From: Hofstenia miamia
Lineage: Eukaryota; Xenacoelomorpha; Acoela
Assembly: GCA_004352715.1 (NCBI GenBank)
Contig: SCFE01000001.1
Span: forward strand, 7,218,143 to 7,282,142
Length of the DNA: 64,000 nt
Reading direction: 5' to 3'
Positions 59,641 through 64,000 of the stretch are shown here, piece by piece (the stretch's first letter is position 1; every line of letters starts with the position of its first letter). A model generated the notes under the pieces. It saw only the letters and a program-made list of their open reading frames with translations, was not told the DNA's origin and did no database searches. Position numbers and translations under genes: made by a program.

Positions 59641-60514
59641 ATTATTTCTTATTTAGTAAAATAGAATACTATTATATAATCAAGTAAAATTTTAAGGGAT
59701 TCATTTTGTAAGAAAATATTGATAATATTAAGAAAAAGTTCATTTTTTCATTATCGCTTTGTAGGTTTCCGTTTCAGTGATCCCTATAAATAGTAATGTA
59801 TTGCTTTAGTATAATTTTCCAAAGAAGCAGAATCTCAATTGAAACAAAGAGCGTGAAATTTTGAATAGTTGCCATTATTGATAAAAGGCCTTTACTTCTT
59901 TGTGACTTGTTTAAACTCACTCAAAAGTTCTAAAATTACGCCAGTAAACAAGAAAAAGAGGAAAAGCTTTCAGAAAGTTAACCAGTTACAGTCATAACAG
60001 TACTTAATTAAATATTTGAAAAATATTATACACCTCATGTGTGGAAAAATTTGCATTAATATCAAAACATCTGTTTCGATTTCTACAAGGGACATCAACA
60101 AATGATGCCGTATGTTGCCCAATTGAAAATCATAATTTGATAGGGATGAAAAAAATACATAGTATGAGTAGATATTTCAAAGATATAACAAATAGGAAAA
60201 TTTTGATTGGGGAAAGTATCATAAAAAATCACTACAAGTCCCTCGAACTATTAGATGTACATCGAAGTTTTGAACAAGTTGGTTAAATAAAGTAAGATAG
60301 AAAAATAATGAATAAGGAATTTTTAAATTATTCAATATCTTTATGGAACACATTGCACTACAATACAAGAAATTATTAAAAAAAATTGAAAGGTATAGAT
60401 GTTGAGAAAGTCATTTACACGTACTTAACTACACATTATTATTATAGAATAACATGGGTAATTCGAGTAAAATACCTGAGTTATAAGTTTATTTATATAT
60501 ATATATATAATTTA

Positions 60515-60705
60515 TATTTCCCGCTTTTTGCTATGGAAAATGCAAATGCCTTGTATTTGGCGCGAAGAGGTCCGAAATTTCTAAGGCATTTAGTGGCAAT
60601 CGCACTTTTTCACAAAAAATTATGAGTAGTAATGTAGGACGAGGCTTGAACGCACAAAAACGCCTCTGATTGGTTGAGAGCTGATGACGTCACATGTCAC
60701 GTGTT
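60515..60705. promoter_or_regulatory. Cluster of promoter-type motifs (E2F, octamer, CCAAT, CRE, E-box)
   Basis: Within 190 bp are TTTCCCGC (60517-60524) and TTTGGCGCGAA (60556-60566), both E2F-type; the octamer ATGCAAAT (60540-60547); an inverted CCAAT box TGATTGGTTG (60667-60676); a perfect palindromic CRE TGACGTCA (60685-60692); and CACGTG (60698-60703). A TATA-rich stretch lies just left at 60493-60516, so transcription toward lower coordinates would fit best. No coding exon was found next to it. Clusters of this kind typify S-phase or housekeeping promoters. Confidence 0.4.
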
Positions 60706-62736
60706 AGTGAATATCGGAGACTGGTTAAAGTGGTGACTCACCAGTTGATTGGCATCTCCACTAATGGATTTTTGCTGATGTCAGATATTTTTAAATATGT
60801 CTACTAATGGATTTCAATTAGTAATGCTTTTAATTGATTTACATATTAGGGCCATTTTTTGGTATGAGTAATTTCACTTTGATAATATCACAAATGTTTG
60901 CATTACATCGCGTTAATATATACTGTATTATAACAACCCCTTTGTGGGCATGTTTATCGTATCACGACTTTTTCAACCAATAATTAATTTTCATAATTTA
61001 CAAGTACGTTTAACTCGCTTTTCGGGAATTTTTTTTCAAAATGACTTCACCATGTTTTCAAAAATACATAGTTTCATTTATGTAAACAACATTCTCGTTT
61101 CTAAGCAAACAAATTATTTTAAAACTATTTCGCTAATACATGTGGAAAATATTAAATATAGAAATTAAACAAAGAGATCGCATATTCGCTATACTTAATG
61201 GCGTAATACATAATAAAACCAGTATACATTTTCGGAAAGAGTACCGAAATTCGCCTTCTAAAAATGCTACATGCAATCTTATTTATTAATATAATTTATA
61301 CACACTCATACATTTTTTTTCAAAAAATAATTATACACGATTACAGATTGTTACATCATTTACCAACTTTTATACAGCTAACTTTTCTTTACCAACTCTA
61401 TTGGTTTTATTTGATTTTTTGGTTGTACACATTTGGTGACCATTTCACTGCTTTTATCAACTTTTCCACGTTGTTCACTCTTACTTGCTTTTTATAATGT
61501 TATATGGTTGCATACATTACACGGCTTTTCCGGGTTTCACTACTTTGTTGACTTTTCCATGTTTTTTACAGCTTGTATAAGCTTGGTGACTGACGCATCT
61601 TTGTCAACTTACATACCATTGTTTAACTTTATTTGATTTTATAGGCTTTTGTTTACACGATTGTATGCATCACACGGTGTTCAACTCTTCCAATGTATTA
61701 TATCGCAAAATTCTGCATTCGATCTAAATGTAATAAACTTGAAACGTGTATATAGGCGAATAAACCATTAACATAAAAATCGTTTTAAAAATAAAAAACG
61801 GGTACAATGGAAAGAGAAATATTACAACACTGTATATAAGCGGTGATAGTAAAATATGGAAAAACCTATTGTAATGTAATTCGCATTGGTATTTAAAAAA
61901 TTATTGCGTCTAAATATTTCTCATTAGCCAACTCAATCAATCGCAAAAATAATTAAAAACATTTGAGTTTTTCATAATTTACTTTTAATCAAAAGCGTAT
62001 ATAAAATTTCATTCACGATGTAAAGAGATAAAACGAATATAATCGGATAAACATTCAATGCAAAATTTCGTTTATTCCAAAAAACACGTATGCTGGAAAG
62101 TGAAATACTAAATGAATACACTCGAATAAAACAATTAAATTATGTACTGAGTTCTTTTTGGAACAAACAACTGCATCGCATAACATGAATTTCTAACAAA
62201 GAGAATGGCGGAGATATAAACTTTTTGAAAACAATGCGTCAACTTTTAAAAATAATTTTTCTTTTCAATTAATTTGTTATAATATTTTTAGTAAATTTTG
62301 TTTTTTTAAGCAAACAATTTTATTTTTTAAACTTAATTTTCTATTTTGAGATTAGTTCTATGACGTTTGACCAAAATCGCCTACCTGCTAAATAAAAATT
62401 TTCATTATTTTGAAAAAATGTGACAGAAACTGATCTTCTTTTTGGTAAATTATTTTTCTATTTTATTTATTTACACATTATACCAACATGAGATGTTGTG
62501 TTTTCCCTAACAAAAATTTTTTATTCGCGTTAAACATGCAATTTTCGCATAATCGTATTATTTAAATGTAAAAATAACTTACCCGCAATAGAGAAATTCA
62601 ACCGTTCATAACTCAATCTCTGTAAAACTGAATATTGCGTTACATTTTACAACTTGGAAAAATAATATCGATAGATTTATTTAATTAAAAACACAAAACA
62701 CTACAAACATCCATTCAATAATTTTTTGATTTTCCA
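60706..62736. other. AT-rich, no supported gene
   Basis: Plus-strand open frames at 60944-61168 and 61264-61636 are rich in Phe, Leu and Ile, as AT-rich noise gives. Related phrases recur in 61440-61580 (CAACTTTTCCACGTTGTTCA and TTGTTGACTTTTCCATGTTT), perhaps an old tandem duplication. Confidence 0.4.
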
Positions 62737-63462
62737 TTATTCTGTGCGAATATCCAACGTTATATACAGTCTTCCAGTCCCAGTGAATTCTATTATCTGA
62801 CCTTGTTCACTATGAAACTTTACGTTTATTCTATCAATGTACGATCTTGACACCGGCTTATACACTGGATTTCGCTTTTCATGATGTATTATGGGCATGG
62901 TACTCGGTTTGGCAATTTGTGTTAACAGCAATGGGGATTTATCCAGTAGTGGTAATCGAGTGCTACCAACAAATTGAGGTTCGACAATATCGGATTCTAC
63001 CATTAAAAAGTGATTCCCGCCGTATATGTCGCGTTCATAGCCGGCATCAGTTGTTGTATTTGGATAAATTTTTCCATAAAATCCTAGCATTTCGCCAGCC
63101 TGGTCTAAATCCACCTCGTATTCCGTCTTGTTTGTTGCTTGTAAGCGTCTACCAACCAATTTAAATTGTATTGAAACACCCTCGGGTTTAAGAATGGAGT
63201 TTATATCTTTATACAAGTCCTCGAAGCTATGTATGTGTTTGGAATAAAACCGCAAACGAATTTTGGTTCCATCTTTTTTCTTCAAAACCCACCATTGTGT
63301 CTTTAGATTAAGAAATTTTGACGGATACCCAATATCAATAACCGCTACGTCGCATGCTTTATTAATTGGCTCATTCAAATACGTAGTGAACTCACCCAAC
63401 CCCGCAGGGCGACAGACTCCATCTTCTCCACATCTGTCAGATACTAGCGTTACAAGAACCAT
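62737..63462 (-). CDS. Polinton-type minor capsid (penton-like) protein, copy 1
   Basis: About 241 residues from the first ATG (MVLVTLVSDRCGEDG); the frame is open a little further upstream. The N-terminal layout, a strand VLVTLVSD, then GEFTTYLNEPI, then DVAVIDIGYPSKFLNL, and a C-terminal strand pair RINVKFHSEQGQIIEFTGTG followed by LYITLDIR, are what I associate with the penton-type jelly-roll protein of Polinton/Maverick elements and related adintoviruses. It would form capsid vertices. No stop or frameshift is seen. A paralogue lies 262 bp upstream in the same orientation. No polymerase, integrase, ATPase or major capsid gene is inside the window; they may lie beyond 64000. Confidence 0.6.
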   Translation of the reverse strand: MVLVTLVSDRCGEDGVCRPAGLGEFTTYLNEPINKACDVAVIDIGYPSKFLNLKTQWWVLKKKDGTKIRLRFYSKHIHSFEDLYKDINSILKPEGVSIQFKLVGRRLQATNKTEYEVDLDQAGEMLGFYGKIYPNTTTDAGYERDIYGGNHFLMVESDIVEPQFVGSTRLPLLDKSPLLLTQIAKPSTMPIIHHEKRNPVYKPVSRSYIDRINVKFHSEQGQIIEFTGTGRLYITLDIRTE

Positions 63463-63724
63463 TACTTGTGCGTCAATCTTCACGTTTCCCGTCAATCAAG
63501 TGAAGCTTATAGTTTAAAGTGTGGGTATTTATTAAGTAAAAATCAACAATCTTTTTATTACATCACACAAGAAATCACTGTCAAGATGATAAAACACAAA
63601 TGTATTTTTTATAATAAGGAGGCTTTTGAACTTGTACAAATTTATATTTTGCTAGTGAAATAAAAATTTTATTATGCACTATTCACAAATTACATCAATG
63701 CAAAAGTTTTATTTTCCAATGTCA

Positions 63725-64000
63725 CTAGTCTTTTTCCGTTTTTGTTCGAATATCAAGTGTGATATACAATCGTCCTGTGCCACTGAATCTCACCGGATAG
63801 CCTTGCTCGGTACAAAATTTCATTGTTATTCTATCGATATATGATTTTGAAACGGGTTTATACACAAGATTTTGTTTTTCATGATGAATGATTGGGATGG
63901 TATTCATTTTTTCTTTATGTGTTAGCAATAGGGGGCATTTATCCAACACGGGCAAGCGAGTGCTACCAACATGCTGAGGTTCAATAATGTCTGTGTGGAT
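63725..64000 (-). CDS. Polinton-type penton-like protein, copy 2 (cut by the window edge)
   Basis: The C-terminal 90 or so residues of a paralogue of the protein at 62737-63462. Shared blocks include VGSTRLPVLDK, IPIIHHEKQN, VYKPVSKSYIDRI and FSGTGRLYITLDIRTK. Differences are spread through the length, so this is an old duplication, not an assembly artefact. It is open to the window edge and ends with an extra charged tail (KTEKD). The same-strand tandem arrangement suggests they belong to one element. Confidence 0.6.
   Translation of the reverse strand: MHTDIIEPQHVGSTRLPVLDKCPLLLTHKEKMNTIPIIHHEKQNLVYKPVSKSYIDRITMKFCTEQGYPVRFSGTGRLYITLDIRTKTEKD

Noticed and set aside
60041-60286. 81-codon plus-strand frame
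   Set aside because: It begins at GTG, not ATG, has no splice signals or motif, and may be transposon debris at best.
1-64000. tRNA and rRNA genes
   Set aside because: No B-box-like GGTTCGAATC in a cloverleaf context and no conserved rRNA block was seen on either strand.

Overview
This is AT-rich metazoan DNA, most likely from an invertebrate. Exons are short and separated by GT-AG introns of up to about 15 kb. Transposons are dense: Tc1/mariner with TA target duplications, piggyBac, hAT, Penelope, LINE and Polinton-type. There are (TA)n tracts and tandem satellites. No bacterial features are seen. The phylum cannot be fixed from the sequence alone; an ascidian or a cnidarian would fit. Three long N gaps (33305-34304, 40036-40274, 50308-50433) and four single-N joins (22732, 30385, 36909, 51549) show a draft assembly.

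Two host-type genes can be read. The first is a long plus-strand gene, recovered by chaining short exons whose reading phases match (1305-1404, 14999-15107, 23644-23800, 38357-38488, 48437-48586, then two tentative micro-exons at 57435-57459 and 57953-57978). Its last exons look like a PTB/PID phosphotyrosine-binding-type fold; the upstream part is unrecognised. The second is a minus-strand gene at 53161-55911 with an uninterrupted 916-codon reading frame. It has a divergent macro-like N-terminal region, two TIR domains that keep the catalytic-type glutamate, a third degenerate TIR-like unit, 33-34-residue C-terminal repeats and a polybasic tail ending in a CaaX-type prenylation box (CRIL). 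It has a small 5'-UTR intron and a TATA-like box, and it lies antisense inside a predicted intron of the first gene. It is the most interesting object here: a candidate membrane-anchored innate-immunity or NAD-signalling protein.

By region: 1-6 kb, one exon and otherwise AT-rich DNA; 6.0-7.6 kb, a decayed IR/DR Tc1; 16.9-18.0 kb, a piggyBac relic; 19.9-21.3 kb, an intact Tc1 with an unusual D-to-E spacing; 21.4-21.8 kb, a LINE fragment and a hairpin element; 25.6-26.6 kb, an unrecognised multi-exon minus-strand pseudogene; 28-31.3 kb, two blocks of one 130-bp satellite; 31.3-32.9 kb, a broken zinc-finger-like gene; 33-37.7 kb, LINE and mariner pieces and a second copy of the intact Tc1; 38.7-40.9 kb, a Tc1 carrying a GC-rich retroposon-like insertion; 44.5-45.5 kb, another Tc1 relic; 49.4-51.0 kb, a foldback element; 52 kb, a second piggyBac relic; 53-56 kb, the TIR gene; 56.5 kb, a compact repeat; 58.7-59.6 kb, hAT and Penelope relics; 60.5-60.7 kb, a cluster of promoter-type motifs; 62.7-64 kb, two tandem copies of a Polinton-type capsid (penton-like) gene, the second cut by the window edge.
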